Part shown: piece after piece, positions 1 through 11,207 of the stretch | How the letters are laid out: the number at the start of each line of letters is the position of its first letter | Position numbering within the stretch: the first letter of the stretch is position 1 | From: Nitzschia putrida | Taxonomy: Eukaryota > Bacillariophyta > Bacillariophyceae > Bacillariales > Bacillariaceae | Assembly (NCBI GenBank): GCA_016586335.1 | Contig: BLYE01000003.1 | Span: 1,302,001-1,366,000, forward strand | Direction: 5' to 3' | Length of the DNA: 64,000 bases | The notes under the pieces: generated by a model | The model's input: the letters and a program-made list of their open reading frames with translations, nothing else | What the model was told of the DNA's origin: nothing | Databases searched by the model: none | Program-made: the position numbers and the translations under genes

Positions 1-469
1 ATGGCATTTTGGGGAATGGTCGACGAAATCAAGGAAATGCTTGAGGTTGATCGTCGAATTGTGAACACAGAGGACGACCTTGGGTGGCAGGTACGCTTTG
101 GTTGACAGTGCTCTTATTGAATATACCATATCAATTCTTACCATGTTGATAATCCAGCCACTTCATGAAGCTGTTAAGGGGGGACAATTGGAGACTGTCC
201 AACTACTCATAGACTATGGTGCTGACATCAACGCTCGAACTTTGTTTGGTCATGGACAGTCCCCACTAAACATTGCCAAATCAAAACTCGGAGAAAGCCA
301 CCCTGTTCTAATTCTTCTCCAAAGCATGGATGCCGAGGACCACAGCGATGACGGTACATACTCTGTGGAAGACTTTGAAGAAATCGAAGACGATGAAGAT
401 GAGACATATGATGATGAAGAAGAGGATGAAGAGTACGAGGACGAGGACGAAGAGGGAGATGAATTGTAG
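1..469 (+). CDS. 3' part of an ankyrin-repeat protein (cut by window edge)
   Basis: Exon 1-90, intron 91-157 (GTACGC...CCAG), exon 158-469. The open frame runs off the left edge, so the ATG at position 1 is probably internal. The visible protein has one clear ankyrin repeat (GWQPLHEAV...VQLLIDYGADINART) followed by a second degenerate one, then a strongly acidic Asp/Glu tail of about 45 residues. The ankyrin part aligns along its whole length with the C-terminal module of the next gene (842-2330), so the missing 5' part may encode a prolyl-4-hydroxylase as that gene does; this is inference. The paralog has no intron at the WQ|PL junction and no acidic tail. Ankyrin repeats are protein-binding modules; the partner is unknown. 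Confidence 0.75.
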
Positions 470-841
470 GCTAGTTATCATTGATCACATGTGGACTACG
501 TTTCATGGGTACCATGAACCGGTGATAGATTGCGGTAGGTAGATACCCCGGAAGCCAGGATGTTATACAAGTACTAGTACTAACGTAGTAGTTAGTTCAT
601 CTTTCTCGTCACTCGTCAAGGAGGAGATTTGTGTCGTCCTTCCTTCGTCAGGTTGCCGTAGTCACATAAATAAAAAGAAATATTAGGAAATGGGAGTGCT
701 TTACTCGCAGGCTTCGGGTTTTGCATCGGACATTGAAACTTCAAGAAAAATTATGTCGGCTGAACCCGAACGCCTCAAAGCAAGGTTGGAAACCTCCCAA
801 CGCATAAAATCGGTTGTGGCATTCAAAGTTGAGAGTCCACA
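470..841. other. intergenic, tandem ankyrin genes
   Basis: This 372 bp stretch lies between two same-strand paralogs. It must hold the 3' UTR of the first and the promoter of the second. Some short AT-rich words such as tactagtact are present, but I see no recognisable element. Confidence 0.5.
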
Positions 842-2330
842 ATGAAGATCTTTCAATCTGTTTACCTTGCAGTGCTCGTTGCATGCACCACCCTGGTGGC
901 TGGTGAAGACTATGGAGTTGACTGCTCCTTTCCTATTCACGGCCTCGAGTCGTCCTGTGGAGATTTGTTGGGAGATCGCAAGGCTGTCTACGACGAGTAC
1001 ATGGACGGATGCCGCAAGAAATGGGGAAGGAAGGGTGCTTTGCGTTGTGACGAAGGTGAAGCGGATCGAATGGAAATGAGTCGCCGACAACCTCAAAGTA
1101 TGGTGGTAAGTCCAGAGAATTTGGTGCTCACTTTTTCTGTGAAATCTAGATTGCACCTAACCCTTCCAACGCATTGTGTAGAACTACACTTCCACCGGTT
1201 TCAAGAAAATCAAAGCTCCCAAGCCTCTCTGGGATTTGATCAACAACTATTGGCAAAAGAATAAGGAAAAGAAAATTATGGAAGAATGGGGCATTGGAAA
1301 TGTGTACACTAACAACTGGGCCTCCCCAACTTACATGGTTAGCGTGGAAAACACTGGACTACGAGGAGGAGGTGCTTCCATGAAGAACAGAATTTGGGAA
1401 GCCGCACGACCCACCATTGAGGAGTGGACTGGAATGAAACTTCAGCCTTCTTCCATGTATGGAATTCGAATCTACACCGAGGGTGCCATTCTTTCTCCCC
1501 ACGTTGATCGCCTGCCTTTGGTTTCTTCCTGTATTATCAACGTTGATCAAGATGTCGACGAACCTTGGGAATTGGAAGTGTATGATCGTCACGACCGTGC
1601 CGTCAATGTAACTATGGAACCCGGTGACATGGTTTTGTACGAATCTGGCAGCTTGATGCACGGAGTAAGTATGCGGTACAGGTGGTTTCAAAACCAGGTT
1701 TTTTCGTTCCCAATCTAATGCAATCTTGCTGGTTTCTCGTCACAGCGACCATTCCCAATGAAAGGAAGATTTTACGCCAATATCGTAAGTTGCCTTGTTT
1801 ACAGTGTTTCCTGTCTACTGGAACTATCTCCTGACAGCCTTTTTTCTTCACAGTTTATTCATTTTGAACCAACTGGACAACACCTTCACGATTCTGGATG
1901 GGACAACAATGGCGAGTTCTTCCCTCCCTACCTACTACCAAACTCCCCCGAAGAAAGGACTTGGGCACGACGAAACCCTGGTGGTTGGAAGAAACAATCT
2001 CCTTCGGCTGCCGATACAAGCAAGTCGGAAGGGCACTTGGCAGCTGCACTTGGAGATGTGGAGTCTCTCTCGGAGATTGCGAAAGCTAACAAGCGGGCAT
2101 TGCATGTTAAGGATAAGAACGGATGGCAGCCAATTCACGAGGCAGTTCGTGCTGGGCACGTCGATGCGGTGAAGTTGCTTGTCGACCATGGAGCTGATAT
2201 CAATGCTGTGACAAACTTTGGAGAAGGTGCCAGTCCATACAACCTCGCGCTTACCTTCTTCTCTGCAGATCATCCTGTCGCAATGTTGCTGGAAGAACTT
2301 GGTGCCGACAATGTCGGTCCCGATCTATGA
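842..2330 (+). CDS. Prolyl 4-hydroxylase (2OG-Fe(II) oxygenase) with C-terminal ankyrin module
   Basis: Exons 842-1105, 1182-1664, 1746-1784 and 1854-2330, all joined in phase 0, give 420 residues. Residues 1-21 look like a secretory signal peptide. The catalytic domain (about 89-275) carries the iron triad H195-x-D197 (SPHVDRL) and H248 (SLMHG). The usual 2-oxoglutarate-binding Lys lies about ten residues after the second His; here the nearest basic residues are K255 and R257, in MKGRF. Family knowledge: P4H enzymes hydroxylate prolines in secretory-pathway proteins using 2-oxoglutarate, O2 and Fe(II). Residues from about 320 form ankyrin repeats (GWQPIHEAV, KLLVDHGADINAV). The ankyrin module aligns with the truncated gene at 1-469, so the two are tandem paralogs. 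The oxygenase assignment is secure; the substrate is not. Confidence 0.88.
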
Positions 2331-2420
2331 GCAAGCGCATTTTACTCGCAGTATCATTGACCTTGTAAAATACCTTAGAATTACATTTTTTTGTTACTCT
2401 TCGTTTGGACTACATGCTGT

Positions 2421-5400
2421 TCACACCCATACGACCTTTTCTTCGAGATCATCGATTGTGATATCAAGGAATCCCAACATCAGATCAGGGTTCACTGCAA
2501 AATATCCATTCAGATTCTCCAATGCGAGCTCCAATTGAACTCGAACTTGGTCACTGAGATTGGATGCCACGATCTGGGTAATGTTGTCTTCGAAACTCTT
2601 GACCACGCCGTTCAATATCCAATCTGCCCCGGTATCTTTCACCTTCAACTTGACCTTTTCAAGCTTGACATCAAGCTCGCCAATTTGCAACAGTGGAACC
2701 GCTACACGTCGGCCCATTGGTTGATCAATGTACTGCTTCACACACTCCACTCTCAACTTGATGGAGACATTGCGAACCAGGAGGCTTCCGCTCCCCTCGA
2801 AGACTGGGTCAAACACAGTACGCCTTTGCTCGTTTTTCTCTATTCGGAATAAAAACTGGTCAAGATGGAATGTGAGCTTTTGTATCTCGAGGTACAGGAC
2901 AGAAGGGTCCACTCTTGGGTTGAAGCGGTGTACGCAAACATCAGATGCTTCAATGCTCCGAGGGTATTCAGTGGGTTTGATAGTTACTGGTGTAGCGCGA
3001 CCGTTCGATTGGTTAACAAGGTCGGCATCAACCCCATCTTCATGTAGCTGGATTTGGTATGTCACATCGCGAATAGCAATTTCAAGGAGTTCATCGTCGT
3101 CAATCTCGAGGTTCCGCCATAGTTCAATTCCACAATTGAGTACAGCAGACACTGGCAGTCCTCTGAGGACAGATGCCACATATCGGTCTGTGGGAGGTTG
3201 ACTGACACCGCCCACTCCTTCTTGCCAACATCCATGCAATTGGGCGTTCAAAATCAAATCTCGGATGTGGTCCAAAACGGAAGTTTCACCCGCAGTCTCT
3301 TGGACAGGCGGATTGTACGCAGATGCGGGCTCAGAAATATCTGATTTGCATTCATCTTCATGGTTCCCCAGCATGGGAAAGAATAATGTGTCTCCACCCA
3401 TCACTGTGTGTAAAGCTTTGGATTAGAGGGGTCCTTCAACAGAATTCAACAACATGGTCATGCGCGTACCTTGACAAGTTAGGTTCTCCCGTTTGATTGA
3501 CAGATCAGTAAGTGTCAGATCTCCGCCATCTGCGCCCCGACAAGTCAACATCCAGCCCTCCGCGAGATCACGCTTTTCAACTGGGATAGACATCTTTGGC
3601 AAGTAATCCTACAACGAAAGAATCAGAATACCGCCGTGGGGGGATATATCACTCGCATTGTAATATTGTGACTTACCAGGAACCTCTCAATTGCTACAGT
3701 TGCCTTCTCACGGATAAACTCTGAAGTCTTCCCAGGATCGTCGACCGCCTCTGATGCCTCTTTCAAAAATTGATCAATGTCAACCTCGTCCACTAAGTTT
3801 AGGATATCGTCCTCGATACTGGAGAAGCAGCAACTCAAGGGTTAGTACCAACACAGGGTAGAACAAATTCAGAGCAACACTTTCGTACCTTGGGTAGTAT
3901 GGCAAAACAACCATCATATCCTTGATATCGCGAGAGAACGACTCCAAAGCTAGGATCAGCTTCATATCGATATCATGAATAATCCTGACTGCTTCATCTT
4001 GTAGCATGAAATCTAGCCAGTCAGTCGTTACATCGCCGTCACTAATCAATCTGAATTGTGCAATTCCCAGAGAAAATAGGTTTGACAGCGGGACGAGGTA
4101 TTCTTGTACAGAACTTGGCATCTTCGCGACGAGCCAAGAAAATTCAGTGTCAGCAGCTTCTAGCAAAGGCATCCAAAATTTCCCAGCAATGGTGAAGTCT
4201 TTCAGTAGCCGGAAGTGTCTCAGTGTGTGAAAGTTGGAAGCATGAATTGAAAGCATTTGCGACGCCACCTTCTCGGAGTCAAACACGCGCACAAGCACAC
4301 GCTCTAAGGCATCCAAAACTTTGTCGTCAATCAGAATACGCAGGATACTGCGACGTGGGGCCGCCACAAACTGAATCGTTGTTCCCAGCCGCGCCAGTTT
4401 TGCGTTGTTGCGGGCAGCAACAGTGCCGTTTCTCGAGTGGGCATGGGCAAAGTGGTTATAAATGAACTGAGCTGTTTTGTGGTAGTGTTCTCGGCTCTCC
4501 TCGTCAACAATTTTGGCGGTGACAAGAGCATCTTCTAATCTTTCTCCGCACTTCTTCCAGTCTCCCTGTTCGAGAGACAGCAACAACACCTCGTCTTGTA
4601 CCACCGTATCTACAAATCTGAGAACTCGAATCTTTGCGCGACGTCCCTGCTTTTCCATTCTCTCGGCAATCCCCTTTCCAATTTTCTCCAATCTATCCTT
4701 GACTGGACCAAACGTTGACACAATTTCATCCCAGGCCCTTTTCCAAATCTTCAAAGAACTGGGTGAAATGTTCTTTTGTTGTACTTTGATAATTGTCTTC
4801 ACAAAAATCAATATTTCGTAGCACACAGACATGGCGATTCTAAAATTTGGCTCATCCACGCCGCAACTTGCCCGTGCAATGGAGACAATTCTCATCAAAG
4901 TACGGATGATTGCATAGGCACGGTCATATGTGCTCTTGATCGTCTTCGGGTCAATCAGATCAGAGGAACATTCCACCTCGATACTTTCTGCTGGGACACC
5001 ATTGTTTTCTTCCGTTTTCGAACCAAACAAGCCAAACATATCTTTCATGAACCACGATACCTCACCTTGTTCACTGGTGTGTCGGCTTGAATGCGTGCTC
5101 TCCGTCGCAGTGATCACAATGTTGCTGATGTCGTTCCCTTTGCTATCGAGGTAGCCCTGAGGGTCATCGAGACGGTCAAAGAAGTCGACCACTGATGTGA
5201 TGAATTCGTTCATTCCTTCATCAAACTCCTCGTCTTCCTCTGTAGCGCGAAGGAAACTTTTCCATAGAATATCAGAATACTTGGATAGCGCGTTCCATAT
5301 TTCGGTAGATGGAAGCTCAAACTGCTCGGACTTGGTATCGACCTTTAGCGCAGCATTGTAACTATCAAGCTGGAGTTGATATTGTACGGCTGCCTTCAGG

Positions 5401-7880
5401 TGCTCAACGACGGGAATGAATCGGGCGCTTTTGCAGGTAAGCACATCCTTGCGATTAATAGTGAGGACCTTTCCGTGGTTTCTGCCTCCATCTGTCACAT
5501 CGACAACAAATCTACCAGACTTGAAGTTTTTGCCTCCTTCCACATAGGCCACAACTTCGCCATTCCCAACCAATGTCTCAACTTCAAAACCAACCGAAGC
5601 TTCAACAGTGCTATAAATGGCATCTCGTTGCAAGTAAGCATGGGCACTTCCGATACCTCGTCTCTGCCAAAGAGAACGAACAATGTGACAATCGTCTTCT
5701 ACGCGCCATCCAACCAGCACACCTAGGCCAAATGCAGTTGCTACACAAGAACCCAAGGGTAGTTTGGAATGCTTCGGCATGTATCGGTCGCTCCATTCAT
5801 CCATTATTCGGAACGTCATCTCCGCAAACTGCCCATTTCGAAGGAACGACTTGTCCAGTTGGACTGTGACGGAGAGACAATTCGACCCACGTTTGCCCGG
5901 TGGTGGAAGTTTATTCTTCTGGAAGATCGCTAGCCGCTTGCTGGAAACAACTGTCCCCATCTGGAAGTGACGTGAGCGGGATGTCTTGCTAATCTTGCAG
6001 CCAGGTTGGTACGGAATGACAGGAACAGCGATTTTGACGCCACGCATGAGCAGTGCTCGTTTCCGAAAAGGTCGTTCGGTTGCTGCAGGAGTTGCTGGCA
6101 TAACATGAGATGCATCAGCCAATGCAACCGGATCTGAGCACTCCACGTCGCCAGGCTTTGTGGAATTCTCAGGAAGAGAAGAACTGCGTTTGGGAGTAAC
6201 AGCCAAAGACTTGCTTGTAGACGCACCCAAATGCGTGTCGGAGGAGCTCTGTTTGGGTGTTTCAAGGCTTCGGTGATTCATTTGTGCATCCTCTGTCTGT
6301 GATAAGCCAATGGCGGTGCTTGTAGGAGAAACTCCCACAATATCAGCTGCTGCAGATGCATCTGTCCACATGGTATGCACTGGTGGTAAAGCAGTCAACA
6401 CTTCTTTCTTTTTCGAGAGAGGCTGGTCGCGGCTCCCTTCTGCGGGTCTTGGTGAATTGGTATTGCTGTCCACTTGTCCGAATTTCTTTTTAGCATTCTT
6501 TGCAAGTCGTTCCGCGGTATCATGAGACGTCATGGCTTTTTGAACAGCAGCAGATCCCAGGATCTTTTTCCCAATTTGAGCTCCCACATCGATCCAGTTG
6601 AGTTCTGTGGCATTCTCAGGTGCAATATCAAGACTACTGTTTACCTCCGTGGAGACATCCGACTGGAGGTACTCTTCTTCACTGAGAATCGTATTCAAAG
6701 CGGACATATCGGTCGTGCCTCCCTTGTCAACAGTACTCTGGAGTTCTTTGAAACTGAGTGTATCACTGAATGTGACCGCCTTTCGGCGCTCTGTTTCTTG
6801 CAGATTTCTCAAAATTGCATCCGTTTCTTGCTGGAGTTTGGAGTTCAATGCTGCATTATCTGGCGACGTACCCGTGAGAGATTTAGCAGGTTCACTACGA
6901 GCCCCGTTCTTTTTGGCAGCTTTCTTCCATTTGTTCACCGTCTTCCGAAGTTTGGCGTACTGTTTTTTGACGTGTGCCTCGTGCAACATAGTATGACAGA
7001 AATCGATAGCATGCACATGTCTTTCCGTATCAGAACTCCATTTGTTGGGAGAATTGTCCGCCGTCACTGGCGGGGGAAAACCCCATAGGTACTTCGAAAA
7101 ACTAGCTGCCCCTTTTCCATTGTCATGCCACTCAAATCCCCGTTCGTTCCATTCTCTTCCTCGAAATCTTCCTCCAATCAGTACCACCCTATCAACCCAA
7201 ATCATGGTAGGAACAATTCTGTCGAGAACAACAGAAATAGGCTTTGGCAATGCTTGTGATACTTCCTTCCAGTCCACCAACACAGAGAAGAACAGGAGGA
7301 GCAACAGGCCAGTCGCATGCAAGGACCAAAGCGTGACAACAGCTGTCGTTGCGGATACGGCAATAATCTGAACCAAAGTACAAAAGAAAAATGCCCAAAG
7401 CCCTGTCGAAGTCGGTTTGGCATTGGCTACCAACATGCTGCCCAGTTGGCGTGCAGCATCAATCCAGGTTTCTGACTGTTGAGCATAGGACCACTGCTGC
7501 AAAATCCACTTCCAATTGCGTTGAGAAAGCAAAGGTTTCCAGGTCGGTGTGACATAGTTTTCATCCTCTAGGTAGGAGGAAGTTTGAAGTGAAAATTCTG
7601 GGTTGTGGTTGAGGAGTGTAGTCAAGCAAGTACCGAAATCATCCTGGGGATCGACCTTGGCTGGTTTGGATTGATCGACATCATCAATGGCGGTCCGAAT
7701 GGACTCCATAAACGCCGTGGAATTCGCCTGAATGGAAGCATTGTATTTGAGACGACGCGAGTTAATTTTCTGTGCAATCGAGGCGACTGCTACCGCTGGA
7801 ATAGTCTTTCGGTTAGACTTGGTGACAACCGGATCGCTGTGTCGCTTCTTGTGGCGAGGTGTGGGAACAGAATCGGACAT
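2421..7880 (-). CDS. Large unknown membrane-anchored protein (1751 aa)
   Basis: Minus-strand exons 7880-3889, 3818-3677, 3608-3470 and 3403-2421 join in frame (phases 2, 0, 1) to 1751 residues. The frame is open for 16 codons upstream, but the first ATG is at 7880. A hydrophobic stretch around residues 165-205 (LWAFFFCTLVQIIAVSAT, then GLLLLLFFSVLV) predicts one or two membrane segments. It is followed by a long low-complexity Ser/Thr/Lys/Glu region and an ordered C-terminal half. The last exon has alternating hydrophobic beta-strand-like segments (PLLQIGELDVKLEKVKLKVK) that remind me of lipid-binding BPI/SMP folds, but I cannot show homology. It converges with the P4H gene, with only 90 bp between stop codons. 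I do not recognise the family. Confidence 0.75.
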
Positions 7881-8516
7881 GACTGCCTCTTCTTTCGACA
7901 CAGGTTGGTTGCCCGGCTGGAATTCCAAGTGAACTTGAATGCGTCGTGAATTGTATCAAACTCGTTCTTCTGTTGACAACACAAAGGAAACTCCTGCTGG
8001 ATCACTTGGATACACTACTCGTATCGGTAGAACAATGATGGGATGCTTTTCTTGTTTTGGTTGGGCGTTGTTTTTGGTTGTTGGTGGATGTTGCCTCTTG
8101 CTTTCAGTTTTTTACGATGGGATTTTGAACCTAAACGAAATGCCGACATGCTCCAGCCGCATGTCGATGTGTTAAATAAATTTAGAAGTGCGACACCGTG
8201 GACGGAGGAAGGTGGCATGGCGACATGGCGGATAAATCAGTCCGTTGGAAGAGAAAGAAGGGAAGGCTAGAAGGCTCGAATCGGACAAAAAGTGTTCGAG
8301 AAAGATCCAATGGAGTCATTCGACTCCTTGGGGGGTGTTGCGCGGGACAGTGACCATTGGAAACATCCCAAGAGCGAATTTCCTGCAGTAGGATACAAGA
8401 GAAGTTGCCACTTGGCAGAATTGTGGTTCCAACAACAACACTGAACCAGTACACCGAGTGCAAGTTCTTACAACCTTTGCATAACATACTCTCACATACT
8501 ATCTAGCTTTATCAAA
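7881..8516. promoter_or_regulatory. divergent promoter region, unknown protein / ZIP transporter
   Basis: These 636 bp separate two head-to-head genes and must carry both promoters and 5' UTRs. A 75-codon open frame from an ATG at 8043 (+) begins with a hydrophobic segment (LFLFWLGVVFGCWWMLP). It could be an upstream ORF of the ZIP mRNA or chance. I identified no TATA or other motif with confidence. Confidence 0.4.
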
Positions 8517-9863
8517 ATGGGTCGGTGGCCGCAATTGTCTCCGCTTCATTCCAAAGGCATCATGAGCCTTGGGCTTCTCATGTTGGCAGAGACTGTGTCC
8601 ATGTCTCATGCCTTGTCTACTGCACAGCAGCAACAAACCAATCTGCATCATATACCGTCTACACTCAAAGATATGGGAGGCGCAGCAAGCAATGGACCCG
8701 TAGGTGATCCTGAAACCTGCGAAGCCTCGAGCTCTACGGATTCTTCCTGTGTGTCGCCACCCTCTGAATCCCAGTCTGGCAACAGCAACAACAAGGAATT
8801 GCTCGCGGATTGTTGTTCTACCTGCAGTCACTGTACTTTTGATGTCATACATGCCTGTCAACGAGGTGGGCATATGCCGTCAATTTCCAAATCTGTAGAG
8901 GTTGTAGAGAAAGTGACAAATCTACCTTTCGGAATTCCCTTGAATGGTTGGAAAGTTATCTTTCAAGCGTTTTTGACCACGCTCAATGTTGTTTGCTGGT
9001 ATGTTCCTTTGAGAAGCAAGCATATCAGTGATAATCAGTTGGCCTTGTCCTTGGCCAATGCATTCTCAGGTGGTGTCTTTTTGTCCTTGGCTTTTGGGCA
9101 TTTGCTCCCCGAGTGTGTTCACGGGTTCCATGGCTCATCCATTGAAAATGAAGTGGCTCCTTATCTCCTTGTTTTGGCTGGCTATCTTCTCATTTTCTTT
9201 GTGGAAAAGGTCGCCTTTGATGCGCACGAAATACTCCATGAAATGGAGCATGCCCAAGAAAAGGACAATGGCGATGCGGGTGCCTCGAGTGGGCGTAGTG
9301 CGGTTATTCTTTTGGGAGCGTTGGCGGTGCACAGTGTCTTGGAAATGGTTGCTTTGGGTTTAGCGGATTCATTCAAGGATTCTGCGATTTTGACGTTATC
9401 CATTGCATTGCATCAGGTACGAACAATATTGGTGGAAAATACTCGTTTCGTAGTTGAAACCACTTGTCGAAATTGCTGGAATACAAGATACCTCACTCTT
9501 GCTTCACCTTTTTGTTGATTGTTTGTGTCTTCCCCACAGCCTGCTGAGTCGATTGCTTTGCTTGTGGCTTTCCTGAAATCTGGTATGCCCAAAGAACAAA
9601 TTATACGTTTTTTGTCAGTGTTCAGTACGATGGGTCCCATTGGAGTCGCGCTCGGTATGGCAGTCAATGAGTTTGCTGCACCCGTCGTCGACTCGATCAT
9701 GATTGCTATTGTTGCGGGAACATTTATTTATGTGGGAGCCACGGAAGTTATCCCTGAGGAATGGGAAACCTCAGAGCACAAATGGAAAAAGTTCCTTTCA
9801 CTCATGTCGGGTATTATTTCCATTCTGATAGTGACACAGTACACGGCGACTCTAGATTTATAG
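8517..9863 (+). CDS. ZIP-family divalent metal transporter
   Basis: Exon 8517-9416, intron 9417-9539, exon 9540-9863, phase 0, giving 407 residues. The N-terminal 35 residues may be a signal peptide. A Ser/Asn-rich linker and a Cys cluster (CCSTCSHC) precede the membrane domain. TM segments start near residue 150. The metal-site helices are visible: HSVLEMVALGL (TM4; the family consensus is HSxxEGxxxG) and HQPAESIALL (TM5; usually HKxxEg). The intron falls exactly between HQ and PAES in TM5. ZIP proteins move Zn2+, Fe2+ or Mn2+ into the cytosol from outside or from organelles. Subfamily and metal cannot be read from sequence alone. In TM4, Met replaces the usual Gly after Glu. Confidence 0.88.
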
Positions 9864-10119
9864 TTCAATTCTCAACTAATCCTAATTTACTTCATACATT
9901 TGGTTTATAAGTTAGTATTAGTAGTAAAGAGATGTGGATAGCTTGACAAGCGCACAGTTATGTGGTATTCGTCGATTGTCGATTGCCGAATGCCCCTAGC
10001 TGACGTCTGTTCATCGTACGTGGATCGTCAGCTGGGCGATCTTTGTGTTTTGTGTTACAACATTCCCTTGCAGGTGACACAACAACATCATCATCTATTG
10101 AAAATTGAAACAGTGCACC

Positions 10120-11064
10120 ATGATCCGCGTACGAACATTGATGAGCATGCCTCTGGGCAGAATTAATCGAACGATAGCCGTATGCAGATCAACATCATCT
10201 CCATCACAAGCTTGGAGGCGTCTAACGACGACATCAAACAAGCCATCGCCGCCCAAGGAAGTGCAAACAGAAACTCAGGCCGCTGCTGACAACGACAGTC
10301 TCTACCTGGGAACGCACCTATGGCGCTTGGCTTGTGCATTTGGATTTGTATACATATTTACTGAATATGGAATGGAGTTGACCATTTGTGAAGGTCCCAG
10401 TATGTTGCCTACGATTCGGGAATCAGCGGAAATCGTGGTGATGGATCGATTCACCCCACGGTGGTTCGGGCTACAGGGTGGGTCCAACGGCGAAACAAGG
10501 GCTGTTTTGGCCAAACAGCAGCAAGCAGAACACGAAAAAAGTATCGATCCCTCTGTTGTTCCCACTTGGTACCAAACGAGAATACCAGTCAACCGACTGT
10601 CCACCGAAGGGTCTTGGCGTCGATTCTACGAGACTACGACAAGCCCCATCAGTGTCGGTGATGTAGTCGTCATTCAGCACCCCGATCGGATAGGAACGGT
10701 TTGCAAGCGAGTATTGGCATTACCCGGGGATGTTGTGACAAAACCAGCATTGCCTGGAGGTCGTGTTCGACGTCAACGCCGTCCCACGGAGGTAATTGTT
10801 CCCGATGGCCACATTTGGGTCGAAGGGGATAACCCAGCCAACTCTTCTGATTCTCGAAACTATGGTCCGGTCCCTGCATCTCTGATCATGGGACGGGTAC
10901 TAGGCCGCGTGTGGCCCTTGAGGGGAAATGCCCTTATGGAAAGAGGAGCTCGCCCAATGACAGAGCATCATCCCGACAAGCCTCATGAATCATTTTCGGG
11001 AAGCATTGCATACCCAGCGGGCTACAACAACCAACTGATTGTTGATTTCCAAACGACTGGCTAA
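10120..11064 (+). CDS. Type I signal peptidase, IMP1-like (mitochondrial inner membrane protease)
   Basis: Single exon, 314 residues from the ATG at 10120; the frame is open upstream but has no earlier ATG. The N-terminus is rich in Arg/Ser/Thr and lacks acidic residues for about 45 positions, as in a mitochondrial presequence. A membrane segment (LACAFGFVYIFTEYGMEL) precedes the S26 signature GPSMLPT, with nucleophile S94. The general base K196 lies in CKRVLALPGD, and a late SDSRNYGPVP box follows. IMP1/IMP2 remove sorting signals from proteins delivered to the mitochondrial intermembrane space. About 55 extra residues sit between the Ser box and the Lys box, so this protein is much longer than the usual 160-190 residue IMP1. 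A plastid or ER signal peptidase is less likely given the presequence. Confidence 0.82.
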   Translation: MIRVRTLMSMPLGRINRTIAVCRSTSSPSQAWRRLTTTSNKPSPPKEVQTETQAAADNDSLYLGTHLWRLACAFGFVYIFTEYGMELTICEGPSMLPTIRESAEIVVMDRFTPRWFGLQGGSNGETRAVLAKQQQAEHEKSIDPSVVPTWYQTRIPVNRLSTEGSWRRFYETTTSPISVGDVVVIQHPDRIGTVCKRVLALPGDVVTKPALPGGRVRRQRRPTEVIVPDGHIWVEGDNPANSSDSRNYGPVPASLIMGRVLGRVWPLRGNALMERGARPMTEHHPDKPHESFSGSIAYPAGYNNQLIVDFQTTG

Positions 11065-11207
11065 CGAATATTAGTTGTTGAGATAATCTCGCTACATTTG
11101 ACTAGAGACAGGCAATAGAGAAGCAGCAGTTCAACTAGACTAACTTCCAAACTTACAGACACAGAAAGTCGGACTGAATAGACTTTCCCACAAACTCAGA
11201 AGAGAAT

